From Gnetum montanum (lineage: Eukaryota; Streptophyta; Gnetopsida; Gnetales; Gnetaceae): a stretch of DNA of 64,000 nt. The first letter of the stretch is position 1; the number at the start of each line of letters is the position of its first letter. The DNA lies in the NCBI GenBank assembly GCA_015680685.1, contig MNCI01028959.1, positions 193,838 through 257,837 on the forward strand, written 5' to 3'. The position numbers and the translations under genes were made by a program. The notes under the pieces are model-generated. The model saw nothing but the letters and a program-made list of their open reading frames with translations, made no database searches and was not told the origin of the DNA. Positions 1-10,700 of the stretch are shown piece after piece.

Positions 1-84
1 ATATCGCAGGAGAAGACGCGATATCGCGTACGCGATATCGCATGGGATGCGATATCACGGCCTAGTGTAAGTCGCATCTCATTA
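1..84 (-). mobile_element. Right tip of an A-family LTR (element J), truncated by window edge
   Basis: This stretch holds three GATATC palindromes (20-25, 34-39, 51-56), each in a CG-rich frame, exactly as at the U3 end of the LTRs of elements A and E. It ends in CTCATTA at 78-84, one transition away from the family terminus CTCATCA. The bases that follow (gctatgatgg) are not the polypyrimidine stretch that follows an inner LTR end, so I read this as the outer right end of an element or of a solo LTR lying to the left. Only the tip is visible, so orientation is inferred from the family. Confidence 0.6.
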
Positions 85-298
85 GCTATGATGGAAATTT
101 TTATGATGGAATCTATGATGGAAAATGATTACAACATCTGAATTTTTATGGTTTTTTAATGGTCCCTCTTTGTCGTTGTCTAGAGGATTGACTCTAGAGG
201 CACCAACAAAAAACAAAAAACACCATCACATGTTATAATGCTACGATGCAAATAGGTCATATAAAATAACAAAATCAAGCTATCTAGGTCACCAAGCT
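85..298. other. Non-coding 3' flank of element B
   Basis: No reading frame or known element is visible. The end of the stretch (about 225-298, with atgcaaataggtcat) resembles the sequence at about 13735-13760 and 14020-14060 on the other side of the B pol. The two flanks of that pol therefore share more than the tandem repeat itself. Confidence 0.4.
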
Positions 299-385
299 TG
301 CTAGGTTAAGGTCATGGTAGGCCATGATACTAGTTTAAGACCCTGGCAAGCTATGGCACCAATTTAAGATCATAGAAGACTATTG
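299..385. repeat. 29-bp-type tandem repeat, copy 1 (left of B pol)
   Basis: There are about three degenerate units of the form gctagtttaaggccatggtaggccatgat (shown in pieces: ctaggttaaggtcatggtag; gccatgatactagtttaaga; caccaatttaagatcatag). The core GGCCATGGTAGGCC is close to palindromic. It lies just beyond the stop of the B integrase. Short tandem repeats in the 3' region are a known trait of Tat-lineage elements. Confidence 0.75.
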
Positions 386-416
386 AAAGTAGGCTTGCTA
401 GTTGATGATTGTCAAC

Positions 417-936
417 TACATGTAGTATGCCTTTAGATAAGAATGATTGACTAGGTTTGCCAGCTCATTCCCATCCATGTTGGCTCTTCTAAATGCTCCA
501 TTCCTATAGGATCTAGTAACAAGGATGCTTCTTAGTTGGCTGAGAATTTGTCCACATGCTCATAGACATCTTTTAGGACCAGGTCACCTTCCTTCAACTT
601 TTGCATGGTCGAGTTATGGTGGTGGTGCTACTTCTACCTCTCTTGATAGTTCTTGATGTGAGCAAGCACTTGCATATGCTGCTCCTACACTGAGTCTAGG
701 ATCACTATCTACAACTCCTTGATTTTCTCATCATTGATGAAGTTGGTCAAAACTACTTAAAGTAATAGCACCTACAATTCAAGAGGTAAAATAGCTTCAA
801 AACAATAAACAATGCTATAAGTAATCATGTTAGTTATCATGAGATAGGTTGTTTTGTATGTCCATAATGCATGAACAAGCCTCTCATGCCATTTGTGCTT
901 ATTGTTGTTGATTATCTTCTTGAGCAAGTTGATGAT
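417..936 (-). pseudogene. Element B integrase, C-terminal part (interrupted by element A)
   Basis: On the minus strand this continues the integrase that breaks off at 10701. It keeps the conserved block around ALWTYKTTY and YSIVYCFEAILPLE, which corresponds to the usual ALWAYRTT...PFSLVYGxEAVLPLE of Tat-type integrases. It then keeps LKEGDLVLK and a final HSYLKAYYM before a stop near 417. Stops and frameshifts are frequent, so it is a fossil. The target site of element A falls just after the catalytic-glutamate region. Confidence 0.8.
932..936. repeat. Target-site duplication of element A (left)
   Basis: ATGAT here is repeated exactly at 10696-10700 on the far side of element A. A 5-bp duplication is standard for Ty3/Gypsy integration and proves that A was inserted as a unit. 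Confidence 0.9.
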
Positions 937-1479
937 TGATGAGTGGTGAGGTACCCCTACACTCAACCATATGAATAGGAGCCTCTTAGGTACGATCCAG
1001 TCGAACTCCAAGGACTAAGTGCTTATGCACCTTAATGGAACACTTAAGGTTAATCCATCGTTGTCTTCCCAAACTTAGTTGTATTGTCACTGTTGTATGG
1101 TTAAGTAAGCCTAAGGTATGTGATTTTTATATCTTTTATCTTTTTAACGCCTATGCTAGTAGGGAGAGGTGAAGAGAACTAAGTGACTAACTTATATTAA
1201 CTATTCACTAACTAATTTCTAATTATCCTAGCATCAATATCCATTCCCACTTGCCGCACACAACCTGAACCAGTGAAACGCTACTGGGATTACCAAACAC
1301 TACTCATTACTAGGTTACCAAGCATTACACACATGCTTGAAGTGGTCGTACCTAATGCACTTAACTAGGAGAGTTAAGGGTTGAGAGAGATTAATTATCT
1401 AGGAAAGCATTTAAACATTTAAAAATAATTAAATCCTATTTAGCCTAGTCCATATGCTACAAGGTTTATCAGAAAGTTC

Positions 1480-1534
1480 ATCTTTATTTTCGTACAAAAA
1501 TGTGTGCTCAGGTACAATTTTCTCGAATAAAGAT
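1480..1534 (-). promoter_or_regulatory. Inverted repeat around the poly(A) signal in the A 3' LTR
   Basis: The arms 1480-1495 (atctttattttcgtac) and 1512-1534 (gtacaatttt...aataaagat) are imperfect reverse complements. On the minus-strand transcript the AATAAA lies in the 3' arm. The same structure is present in the second A LTR (10428-10482) and in E (36871-36927). Confidence 0.55.
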
Positions 1535-1654
1535 CCATTCACTTTGAGACTCCTACTGCGAGCACATGGAGATTATTCTAACTCTGGAATGGTAAAACTA
1601 CTATAGTTTGGTTAAGGGACTAACTCTGGATGAGTGAACAAGGGAAAGCCACTT

Positions 1655-1733
1655 CTTATTTATAGACATGGCGGCAGGTCACGATATCACATATGTGATA
1701 TCGCAGGGGCCGACGTGATATCGCGGCTCATCA
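1655..1733 (-). promoter_or_regulatory. TATA box and GATATC cluster (U3 promoter) of the A 3' LTR
   Basis: CTATAAATAAG is read on the minus strand at 1665-1655. Only about 68 bp separate it from the LTR end, and that short U3 is occupied by three GATATC palindromes. The same layout in the A 5' LTR and in both E LTRs makes the palindromes the obvious candidate upstream promoter element. Confidence 0.7.
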
Positions 1734-3600
1734 TACCCCCATGACTGAATGAAAACTTGTCCTTGAGTTCCTTACAAAATATTGGGAAGGTATGAGATTA
1801 TTGACTTGAATGATACTAATGGTGAATGGGGTGACATCTGAACGGATCATCATTACAATACATGACAAAATTAGTGTTCATGACAACAAGAGTCAACACT
1901 ATACACATTTGAAATCTAGCCTTATTTGGTAGCTGAGAGAGAAGAGAGAAGAGAGGAGAAAAGAAGAAGTTTGTTGCTTCCGACACCAAGATTGCACCTT
2001 CTGTTGTTCATTTATAAGTGTACCATCAATCTTGTTCCTTGCATAACTGCTCCAGCACCAGTCCATTCCAAGTGTTTCCTACAGATCCAATCCATTGGTG
2101 TACGATTTCCATATGCACACACAACACAATCTTATATTAGCAAGGGTAAAATGAATCACAATGCAATTGATACCTTGCCTCGGTGTAATGTCCCTTGGCT
2201 GAGTTGTGATATGGCTAATGCAGATCTAGAGATAGTGACTACCCAAGGTGTAGTAGTTAAGAAAAAATTGAAAAAATTGTACCAAGTCCGCCATGACTGA
2301 GAGCAAACCTCCGGTAGCGAGAGAATGGAAAAAGATAAGGAATAAGAAATATGGAGAAAAAGAAAGAATGGCAACGCTGATAAAATGGATGTCAAAGATG
2401 GAGATGAACAAAATAAATGGTAATTGCAAAAATGTTTAAGGGAAAGAAATTAATGGATGCACTAAATAGGAATGCCAGCGGATCCTCCCCAAAGCAGGCT
2501 CATGCCCTTAATGCCCTGACAATCCCACATTCAAAGAGTCCGTAGGCCCTAGAAATTTCATTTGGAAGCAAGAGTTAAATTCTTAACCACAAGAATTTAC
2601 CAAAAATAAAACAATGCATCAACCAAGATATAGACTATTGATACAACTGGCAATGACATGAAAAATGGGGAAAGGAGGATGGAAAGAAGAGAATGGAATG
2701 GAGTCTCAAGAACAAGGTGGTGTACAAACCCTTGTGTGGTTATGGTTAATTTTATTTAGTAGTTCTCATTCCAAATCCGACCTCAAACCAACCACATTTA
2801 GTGACTTCACATTAATACATTTGGCCAATCCATCAACTTGGAGTAACCCAAATTCTTCTGCCAAAAAGTCACCACCATTCCGACGAAATGAAAAAGGAGA
2901 AAGTAGGAAGCGAGAAAGGGTCTTAGTTATAGGGAACATTTTTATTTTTATTGAGTTCCATAACAAGTGCTTGTAGCCCTAGATGGTTATTTCATCTAAG
3001 GGGTGTGCTTTGAATTCTCACCCTCTCTTTTTTTTTATTACATGAGAACCACACCATGCAAAGACTTATTATTTTTATTAGCTCAGCTTCCTGATAATGG
3101 AGCAACATCAGAATGGTAAAGAAAATCCAAGAAGAAAACATCCAAGCATCCAAGAGAATAGCTAGCACAGATGCATCAAATCTCCTTGAAGTCATACCCT
3201 TTTCAATCCTTGAGTCCTTCCTTAGTTTGATAAGTACCCGGTCACCCATTCATTGATAGTTCTTATTATTTAAGGAAAGGGGACTATATAGTTCCAAGCC
3301 AAGAGACACCATAGAAATTCATGGATGCATGGATGACGTGGACTCATTGCCTGTTATATCAAAAGAACCATACCTTAGTATCAACATCATAACTCAAAGG
3401 TAAAAACCAAACCTTAGCAATCAATAGAATACAATTCATACCATCATCAGGAGCACTTATTAGGTGAGAAACCTTAACAAAATAAATAAACACATGAAAA
3501 AATGAAAAAGTATGAACTATGTTGCAAAACAAAAATAAGAAAAGTTAAAGAAATTTGTAAAACAAAAACTTAAAAAGGAACTGAGAGCCTCGATTGATCA
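1734..3600 (-). other. Non-coding 3' region of element A
   Basis: This is the long stretch between integrase stop and 3' LTR that is typical of Tat elements. It starts next to the LTR with the polypurine tract (on the minus strand CATGGGGGTA). A weaker copy of the same motif lies at about 2286-2300. On the minus strand at about 2766-2850 a short peptide ending near VVGLRSDLE is similar in E (38023-38205) and faintly in F. It has no convincing start and may be DNA-level conservation only. No other gene is visible. Confidence 0.7.
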
Positions 3601-4700
3601 TCATAGGTGGCCATCTCCCCCATGACTAAGTTGAAAGGAGGGGATCTGAAATAATGAGCGAGGTTGTCCTCTCTTAGAGGTATTAGGTGCACTAGTTTTT
3701 TTAAGTTCATGGAAGGATTTGGTTTGTTGCACATTGACCAATAATCTCTTATCAGGGCTTTCAGGTTTGTATATGTTCATGCCTCCTGAGGAAAAGGTTG
3801 TATGAATAATGTAAGGCCCTTCCCACAATTTTTAAAATTTTGTGTGTTGTGGCACATGTGTGGGGTTCTAGTAGAGGACCTTATCTTCTGGTTGATACTT
3901 AACCTTCTGAATTTTCAAGTCATGACATTGTTTGTTATGTGCCTTGTGCAACTCATTTGATGACAGGGCAACCAATCGATTTTCTTCTAGCACATTTAGA
4001 GTTGGCAATCTTTGTTTTTATGCTAGATCAAGGTCACAGTGGAGGTCACATGCCATGGATAGTGTACGGATCTCGGTTTGAATTGGAAGCTTTGGAAGTT
4101 TTCTGTATACTAACTCATAGGGAGAGTATCCTATAGGGAGTTTCCAAGTGGAGCAGTATGCCCAGAGAGCATCATTTATTTTAGTGCTCCAATCTCTCCT
4201 ATATTTGCTAATTTTCCTTGTTAATATTTTAGTAATCTCCTGATTATTGACCTTGGCTTGGCCATTAGCTTGAGGGTGATAAGGTGTAGTCAATTTATGT
4301 TCAACCCCTAGGCGTTGCATCAACTTTCCAAAGGTTGGACCCGTGAAGTGTGTTCCATTATCCGAGATAAGTGCACATGGCACACCAAACCTATTTATGA
4401 CTTGTTGTTGTACAAATCATGCAGTTGTAGATGATGTATAGTCTGTAATAGCAGCTACTTCAGCCCATTTTGTTAGGTAGTCCACAGCAACAATGATGTA
4501 AGCTTTTCCATTGTACATTGGTGTAATGGGCCCCATAAAATCTATTCCCCAAATGTTGAAGGGTTCTAAAGGTTGAATCCATTGTTGTGGACCCTCCATT
4601 CTAGTAGTCATTCCCCCATCATGTTGATAGCACTCATAGCTATTCGTCTCCCTGCATAGTCACCCCCACAAGGGCCCTCATGAGTGTCTTGGAGAACTCT
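3601..4700 (-). pseudogene. Element A integrase
   Basis: Integrase joins element cDNA to the genome. The catalytic core shows the first Asp in VAVDYLTKWAE and the second in ISDNGTHFTG. The expected Glu in NGQAEV is Lys (NGQAKVNNQ), a G-to-A change that would inactivate the enzyme. The N-terminal zinc-binding region survives in pieces (about 4611-4700). The C-terminal GPY/F-like module (WEGPYIIHTTFSSGGM) is followed by LVNVQQTKSF. The frame ends in SHGGDGHL with its stop at 3601-3603. There are internal stops and frameshifts. Confidence 0.88.
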
Positions 4701-5390
4701 TATTTGGTCCACATCAGGCACACACCATCGAACCAAGCCATCAGGACAGACTTTGTAAAGTTTTCCATTGATCTCCATTAAGTACTTGGCTTTGTAAAGA
4801 AACTATTGTTTCTTCCTAAAGTCTAGCTCCTGTGGTGTTTGTTGGAAAAGGAGATAGGTGAGAATGCTACTATACCAATTCGTTTCCATGGGTTGGTTAT
4901 TCACTACACTAGAAAAGAGGGCTTCATCAGGAAAATGATCAGACATGGCATATTCATCCTCCTTGTTGTCCCAGTGCAACTGAGATAAATGATCTACAAC
5001 TACATTCTTGGTGCCTTTTCGATCAATCATCATTAGATTGAAATCCTGTAGGATTACCATCCATTGTCTAATACGAGGGCTAACCATCGACTTGTTCATG
5101 AGGAACCTGATTGCACTATGATCCATATGAATGTACACTTTGTAGCCTAACACATAGTGCCTAAACTTATCTAGTGTAAACACTACAGCCATTCATTCTT
5201 TTTCTGTAGTTGTGTAGTTAAGTTGTGCACCGGTGATACTCCTACTTGCATAGTGGATGTTTTTGGTGATCTAACTATGTAAGTATGACACCTAAGGCAT
5301 AGTTGGATGCATCAGTCATTATATGGAATGGTCTAGACCAGTCAGGGGCTTGTAGAATGGGAGTTTCCACAAGCTTTTTTTCTTTAAGTT
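4700..5390 (-). pseudogene. Element A RNase H
   Basis: This is the RNase H domain that removes template RNA during reverse transcription. The best block (about 4803-5192) has the helix ending in VVFTLDKFRHYVLGYK, the aspartate motif IHMDHSAIRFL, and the closing VVVDHLSQL. The second catalytic Asp (MDHS) is kept here, whereas E has Asn. The start of the domain (TDASNYALG-like) is broken by a shift near 5280. It lies between RT and integrase, as in all Ty3 pol genes. Confidence 0.85.
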
Positions 5391-6245
5391 TGGAATGCTC
5401 GTTCACATTCCCTGGTCCATTTGAATGGTGCATCCTTCTTCATTAGTTCTACCAACGGTTTGGAAATCTTGGAGAAGTTCTCAATGAATCTCCTATAGTA
5501 GCCAGTCTATCCAAGGAATGACCGAATGTCTTTGACAGTTTCCGATTGTCAGGTGATTCCTTGGATGACCCTAACTTTATCTGGGTCTACCTCTATTCCT
5601 GAATGTGAGATCTTATGCCCAAGTACTACACCTTCTTGGACCATCATATGGCTTTTCTACCAATTGAGCCTTAAGTTGGTTTCCATGCATCTTTTCAAGA
5701 CTTGCTCTCATCGGTCCAAGGCTTGATCAAAACTTGTTCCATAAGTGGAGAAGTCATCCATAAAGACTTCCACTCCGTTTCGTTTCTACTATTGGAATAT
5801 GGTTAGAACTAGGTGTTGAAACATGGTAGGAGCATTGCACAAGGCAAATGGAATTTTTTTATATGCAAACATTTCCCAAGGACTAGTGAACATTGGCTTG
5901 GCTTTATCTTCTAGTGCTATCCATATTTGGTTGTATCCACTATAACCATCCAGAAAACTATAGCAGTGATGCCCTACTATGGCATCTAAGACTTGGTCAA
6001 TGAATAGCAACATAAAGTGATCCTTGAATGTTGTCATGTTTAGCAACCTAAAATCTATACACACCCTCCATTTTTCTTCCTTTTTAGGCATGATCACCAG
6101 AGGGCTAACCCATTCACTATTAGCAATGGGATATATGAACTCAGCCTTAAGAAGTTTTTCTATTTCTTCTTTTACTATTTGTTTCAATTTTGGGTTAAAT
6201 TGCCTCTGTAGCTGTTTCCAAGGTTTCATGGAGGGGTCTGTGTAA
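5390..6245 (-). pseudogene. Element A reverse transcriptase
   Basis: RT motifs are visible in order: KEEIEKLLKAEFIYPI, PLVIMPKKEEKWRVCIDFR, YSFLDGYSGYNQI, FAYKKIPFALCNAPTMFQ, and the catalytic FMDDF box at about 5750-5765 (minus strand of catccataaagac). The FMDD aspartates are intact, unlike in element E. A stop and frameshift near 5790 separate the palm motifs from the thumb region. Confidence 0.88.
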
Positions 6246-6640
6246 ATCCTATGCTAGGATATCCTAGGATCTATTCCAGTTAAATTGGGGTATGACTAAG
6301 TAAAGGCTTTTGACCACTTGTTTATCACATTCAACAGTCTTTCTTCTTTTTGGGAACAAGTCTTGCGTTGATGATCACCAGTTTTCCATTTTCAAGAGTC
6401 ATATACTCTAGACTGGTGGGCAACGGTTTCAAATCTAGAGGCTCTTGTTTAAATCTCTCAGGAATTTCCAACTTCTCCTAGTTGATGTTTTCATGGTTAA
6501 AGCTTGGAAGTTGGCAACGAACTTGCTCCAGTGTGTCTATGCTTTCAATGTAAGCAGTAGTTATTCCCTCAGTTAGTTCCATGCATGTTAGTGAGTTTCT
6601 TTCTTGATCAACCATTAGCCACTGGGTGTCTTCTTGTCAT
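6246..6640 (-). pseudogene. Element A protease-RT linker
   Basis: This corresponds to E 41535-41951, where the frame is open. Recognisable pieces include the region around LPTSLEYMTLENGKLVI and a stretch leading to the PRICQH-type motif just before RT. Its function in the family is unknown; it is the spacer between protease and the RT fingers. It is heavily shifted in A. Confidence 0.65.
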
Positions 6641-7460
6641 CTGGCTGTTGCATATAGGAACCTTTGTATGTTAATGTCTTGTGCACACCGATTGCATGTA
6701 GGCAATGCTAAGCTTTGCATAACCCATAATTTCTGCACGTAATGGCACCTTGTGTCACTGTATGCGATGCATGGAACTTTCTTCTTCTCGATCTTTCCAA
6801 AAAAAATTTCTTGGATATTTCCAAGGAAAGATCTTGGATTCCTAGGTGTGCATCTATAGTACTTAGCCATGCTCTTCCCATTATTATTGGGAAGTCCCCC
6901 TTACCATTGTTTACTTGTATCACTAGGAAATCAGCTAGATACGACCACCCACATATAGTGGTAACGATGTCCTCCACTAGTCCTAAGGGGATGGTGATGA
7001 ACTGATCAACCAGCTCTAGTCGAATGTTACTCTTCCTTAAGGAAGGTAGGTTCTAGGCTTTATACATCTCATGTGATATTAGATTGACTCTGGAACCTGA
7101 GTCTAGAAGAGCTTTACATGGGTCATTCCTAATGACTTGGAGATAAATTAAAGGACTTCCAGGATCAGCAAATTTCCTAGGAAGGTGGCCCTCCTTAATC
7201 CAATCAATGATGGTATGTGCTAACATAACCATGTGTGTTGAGCTCTATTTTTGGTTTGAAGGGATCTCTGAAGCCTTATTTGATGGAGAAGCGTTTGGAG
7301 GCTCAACCACTTTTGGTTGTGAGAGCTTGTTTGGGTTGTTGATTTTGAAGAAAGGTATTCTCTTTGTGCGATTGTCAAAACCAGCAGCAGGTTGAAGGTT
7401 TATAGCTCTCGTAGCATTGTGTTGTTGTGGTTGAGTGGGTAGTTTCCCTTGCATTGCTGG
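6641..7460 (-). pseudogene. Element A aspartic protease
   Basis: This pepsin-type retroviral protease would cleave the Gag-Pol polyprotein. The active-site triplet lies in ALLDSGSRVNLIS at about 7075-7115, and the second conserved motif in FPIIMGRAWLS (about 6870-6905). A proline- and asparagine-rich segment precedes it (about 7245-7454), as in E. Stops interrupt the frame, including one between MYKA and NLPSLRK. Confidence 0.85.
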
Positions 7461-7789
7461 AGCAGGTGGTAATGGGACTATCGATGTGAGAGTTGCGGAT
7501 GGATTTGGAGGGTGGTATGTATGTGGTGTGTCTCTCCCAAGAGAAGGAGTCCTATAATACTCCTAAGCTTTGTATTGATGTTGTGGAGTCACATGGAGAG
7601 ATTGGCTACTGCACGTAGTAGCCATATGGATCCGGTTGCCGGTAAGGGTATTCTTAACTTGGCGGTGGCATCCCCCATGACTATGGGTATTGCCACTACT
7701 AGTGTTGCTCAATAGATTGTGGTGGAGTTCCACTTGGATAATACGTTAAGGGTTGGTGGAACTGCCTTGGGTTACCTTGGGGATAAGGT

Positions 7790-9738
7790 AACCGTCAGGG
7801 TGTTTGCTATTTGTTAAGTCATGGTTTAAGCGAATACACCCCATACTCTTGCAAATGTGAGATTACTGGGCAACATCCCTTAGGATGGTCATACTATCAT
7901 ATCTCACATCCACTGTCATTGTCTGTATTAGAATCCACAACCTCTTCAGTGATGGCCATTTTACCCTTACCTTTGTTATGTGCATGGTTCAAATCCCTCT
8001 TTTTCTTTTTGTCATAGTCACTACCTCGCTCCTTAGACTCTTCTACGATTTTGAGAAAAATTTTAAATATACTATCTAAGGAGTCCCACATTTGGTCTAC
8101 ATTTTTTGACACTTCTATTGTTAATTTTTATAGTGGCAAGGTTTTCCTATGCACCATCTCTTCAAGTGATGACTCTTCCTCCTCCTCATAGAATCTCACT
8201 CCCTTTTTTCATAGGGAAGGATTGTGGTTGTACTCTTCTACACTTTCTCTCTTATGTAGCTCACCTTCTTCCTTAGCTACTTGCTCCAACAATATATGAA
8301 CTTGATGGGACCTAAGCTCTGATAATCTCCCTTGGGCATACGTTCCAAGGGTTCTCCTGGTTTCATGCCTAAATCTATCTATGATATGGTGTAGTTGATC
8401 TTGTTGTGAGTAACCATGGCCCGGGCAACGATGTAATAGTGCATAGTATCAGCCCATGGCAACATCTAAGGATTCATGAGTTCCCTGGTTCCATCCTTGG
8501 ATTTTCTTTCACATATTGGACACCCAAGAGTACATTTGATACTTATCATTAAATAGTTCTAGCATCGTACTCCACCTTTGAATGGATTCTGATTCTAAGG
8601 ACCGGTACTAGCTTTCTGCTTCTTTTACTAGTATCCTTGGGAACAAATTTAGCTTTTCCCACTTGTTCTTGATGTTCTACAAGGCACATGCATCGTGAAA
8701 TGCTTGTAAGTGGTTTTGAGAATTAGCATTGTATCCCCCCTAAAATCGTGGGATATTATTCATGTCTAATCTCTTGATCTTGCTATCTTTCTAGTGCCTT
8801 GTAGGAATTCTTACAGCCTCCATGGTTTCTAACATGCTTCGAGTTGCAAGTAGGAGTTCTTCGTGGTCATTTCTTTCATAGCATCTATGATGTCTACACA
8901 GTTCCCTACTTTCCCTTCTTCCATGTCGTGATTCTCTAGAGTTCCCTCATCCTCGCTCTCGACTCTCTCGTTGAGGTTTCTCACTTTGTTTACCCTTATC
9001 CTCACGGTTAGGTTCCTTATGACTGCATCTTGATACTGAAGGAGAGGGTGAATGTGACGATGAAGGTGAAGAAGAAGAAGAAACATTTCCATAATGATGT
9101 TTCCTACCTTCTCTTTGGTGGTCCCAACCCCAATCATGATGATGATCAGAATGCCCACCCTTATCATGTGTTTGTGTTCCCTCATTGAACACTTGGTGTT
9201 CGTGGGGATCAGAATGTGAATTGTGGCGTGAAAGTTCTAATACAGCACCCCCTCACCATCGTTAAGAGGGGGAACATAATTTTGTGGAGAACCTATTGAA
9301 ATAGGTCCACCACCCTCAAATTTTCTTAAGACGGGTGGAGCATTATGGGGGCCTTTGCCCTTCAACGATGTATACTAACTCTCCTATCGCAAGTCCCATT
9401 GACATTATGCTTCTGTGGGATGGTAGTCCTTTGTGTCGTAATCACATGCAACATACTTTGCATACAATTGTGACATGCCTTTCATGCAAGAGCATGAAGG
9501 AGCATGTTGGGGACTGCTTATTCTGGAGGCAACACTATGTTACCCTCCAAGTCTCTCCAACGTAGTTGTTCATCTTGATGGAGAATAAAAGTAAAGTCAG
9601 GAACATATTCATCATGATGAATATATACCACACGGAATTGTTGAGGAACTGTAGTTCTTGGTTATGTGTGTTGTTCCACCAATTGTCTCTTGTGTTGTTC
9701 CTAGGCGGTGAAGTGATTTTGTGAAAAGAAGAAGACAT
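7790..9738 (-). pseudogene. Element A gag
   Basis: Gag is the structural protein that packages the element RNA. The start codon (minus strand, 9738) begins MSSSFHKITSPPR and follows the primer-binding site by about 150 bp. The middle is rich in His, Asp, Ser and Arg (about 8829-9192; HHYGNVSSSSSPSSSHSPS). The capsid part lies at about 8300-8800. The C-terminal zinc-knuckle-like segment (about 7860-7910) is damaged compared with E. Several shifts split it. Confidence 0.75.
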
Positions 9739-9884
9739 TTTAGTCTTGTTTGGTGTGCTATTTACTGTTATCTTATTTTTCTTTTGATCAACCCTAAGGG
9801 ATCGTTTAAGCATCCCAACGATATGAATGATCCCTTATGTTCTACGTAGCACACAAACAACTAAGTCCTTGGCAACGGTGCCAA
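9739..9884 (-). promoter_or_regulatory. Primer-binding site and leader of element A
   Basis: Directly inside the 5' LTR the minus strand reads TTGGCACCGTTGCCAAGGAC. This is close to the plant tRNA-Asp-type site TGGCGCCGTTGCCGGGG, and the three differences are all G-to-A. It places the 5' end of the element at the right. The rest is a short untranslated leader. Confidence 0.8.
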
Positions 9885-10695
9885 TGATGAGTGGCGGGGT
9901 ACCCCTACACTCAACCATACAAATACAAGCCTCTCACGCATGATCTGGTCGAACTCCAAGGACTAAGTTCTTACACACCTTAATGGAACACTTAAGGTTA
10001 ATCAATTGTTTTCTTCCCAAACTTACTTGTATTGTCATGGTTGTATGGTTAAGTAAGCCTGAGGTATGTGATTTTTATATCTTTTATCTTTTTAATGCCT
10101 ATCCTAGTAGGGAGAGGTGAAGAGAACAAAGTGACTAACTTATATTAACTATTCACTAACTAAGTTCTAATTATCCTAGCATCAGTATATGTTCCCACTT
10201 TCCGCACACACCTTGAACCAGTGCAACACTACTGGGATTACCAAATGCTACTCATTACTGGGTTACCAAGTGTTACACACATGCTCAAAGTGGTCATACT
10301 GAATGCACTTAACTAGGAGAGTTAAGGGTTGAGAGAGATTAGTTATCTAGGAAAGCATTTAAACATTTAAAAATAATTAAATCCTATTTAGCCTAGTCCA
10401 TATGTTGCAAGGTTTATTAGAAATTTCATCTTTATTGTCGTACACAAATGTGTGCTCAGGTACAATTTGCTCAAATAAAGATTCGTTCACTTTGAAACTC
10501 CTACTATGGGCATATGGAAATTATTCTAACTCTAGAATGGTAAAACTACTATAGTTTGGCTAAGGAACTAACTCTAGATGAGTGAAAAAGGGAAAGTTTC
10601 CTCTTATTTATAGATATGGTGGCAGGCCGCGATATCATGTACGCAATATCACAGGGGCCAACGCGATATTGCAGATGCGATATCACGACTCATCA
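9885..10695 (-). repeat. 5' LTR of element A
   Basis: This 811-bp LTR has the same TGATGAG...CTCATCA ends as 937-1733. The minus-strand TATA box is at 10603-10613. GATATC-type palindromes at about 10626-10690 are partly decayed to aatatc and gatatt. The poly(A) inverted repeat is at 10428-10482. It drives the minus-strand element A. Confidence 0.92.
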
Positions 10696-10700
10696 ATGAT
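10696..10700. repeat. Target-site duplication of element A (right)
   Basis: ATGAT, identical to 932-936. Confidence 0.9.

Larger units (their letters stand above)
937..1733 (-). repeat. 3' LTR of element A
   Basis: This 797-bp LTR begins TGATGAG and ends CTCATCA on the plus strand, giving 7-bp inverted ends. Read on the minus strand it has a short U3 with GATATC palindromes (around 1684, 1697 and 1717), a TATA box at 1655-1665, and a poly(A)-type AATAAA inside an inverted repeat (1480-1534). U5 then runs to the TGATGAG end. Confidence 0.92.
937..10695 (-). mobile_element. Element A: complete Ty3/Gypsy (Tat/Athila-like) LTR retrotransposon
   Basis: This is a full element bounded by two LTRs (937-1733 and 9885-10695), a perfect ATGAT duplication, a primer-binding site at 9884 and a polypurine tract at 1734. 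On the minus strand the order is 5' LTR, gag, protease, RT, RNase H, integrase, a long non-coding 3' region and the 3' LTR. Its two LTRs differ at roughly one base in ten by eye, mostly transitions, so the insertion is old. Every coding domain carries stops or shifts. Its host is the integrase of element B. Confidence 0.95.

Noticed and set aside
1926-2300. 124-codon open frame on the plus strand in the 3' region of A
   Set aside because: The corresponding region of E (37390-37760) does not keep the frame, and the translation matches nothing I recognise. Treated as chance.
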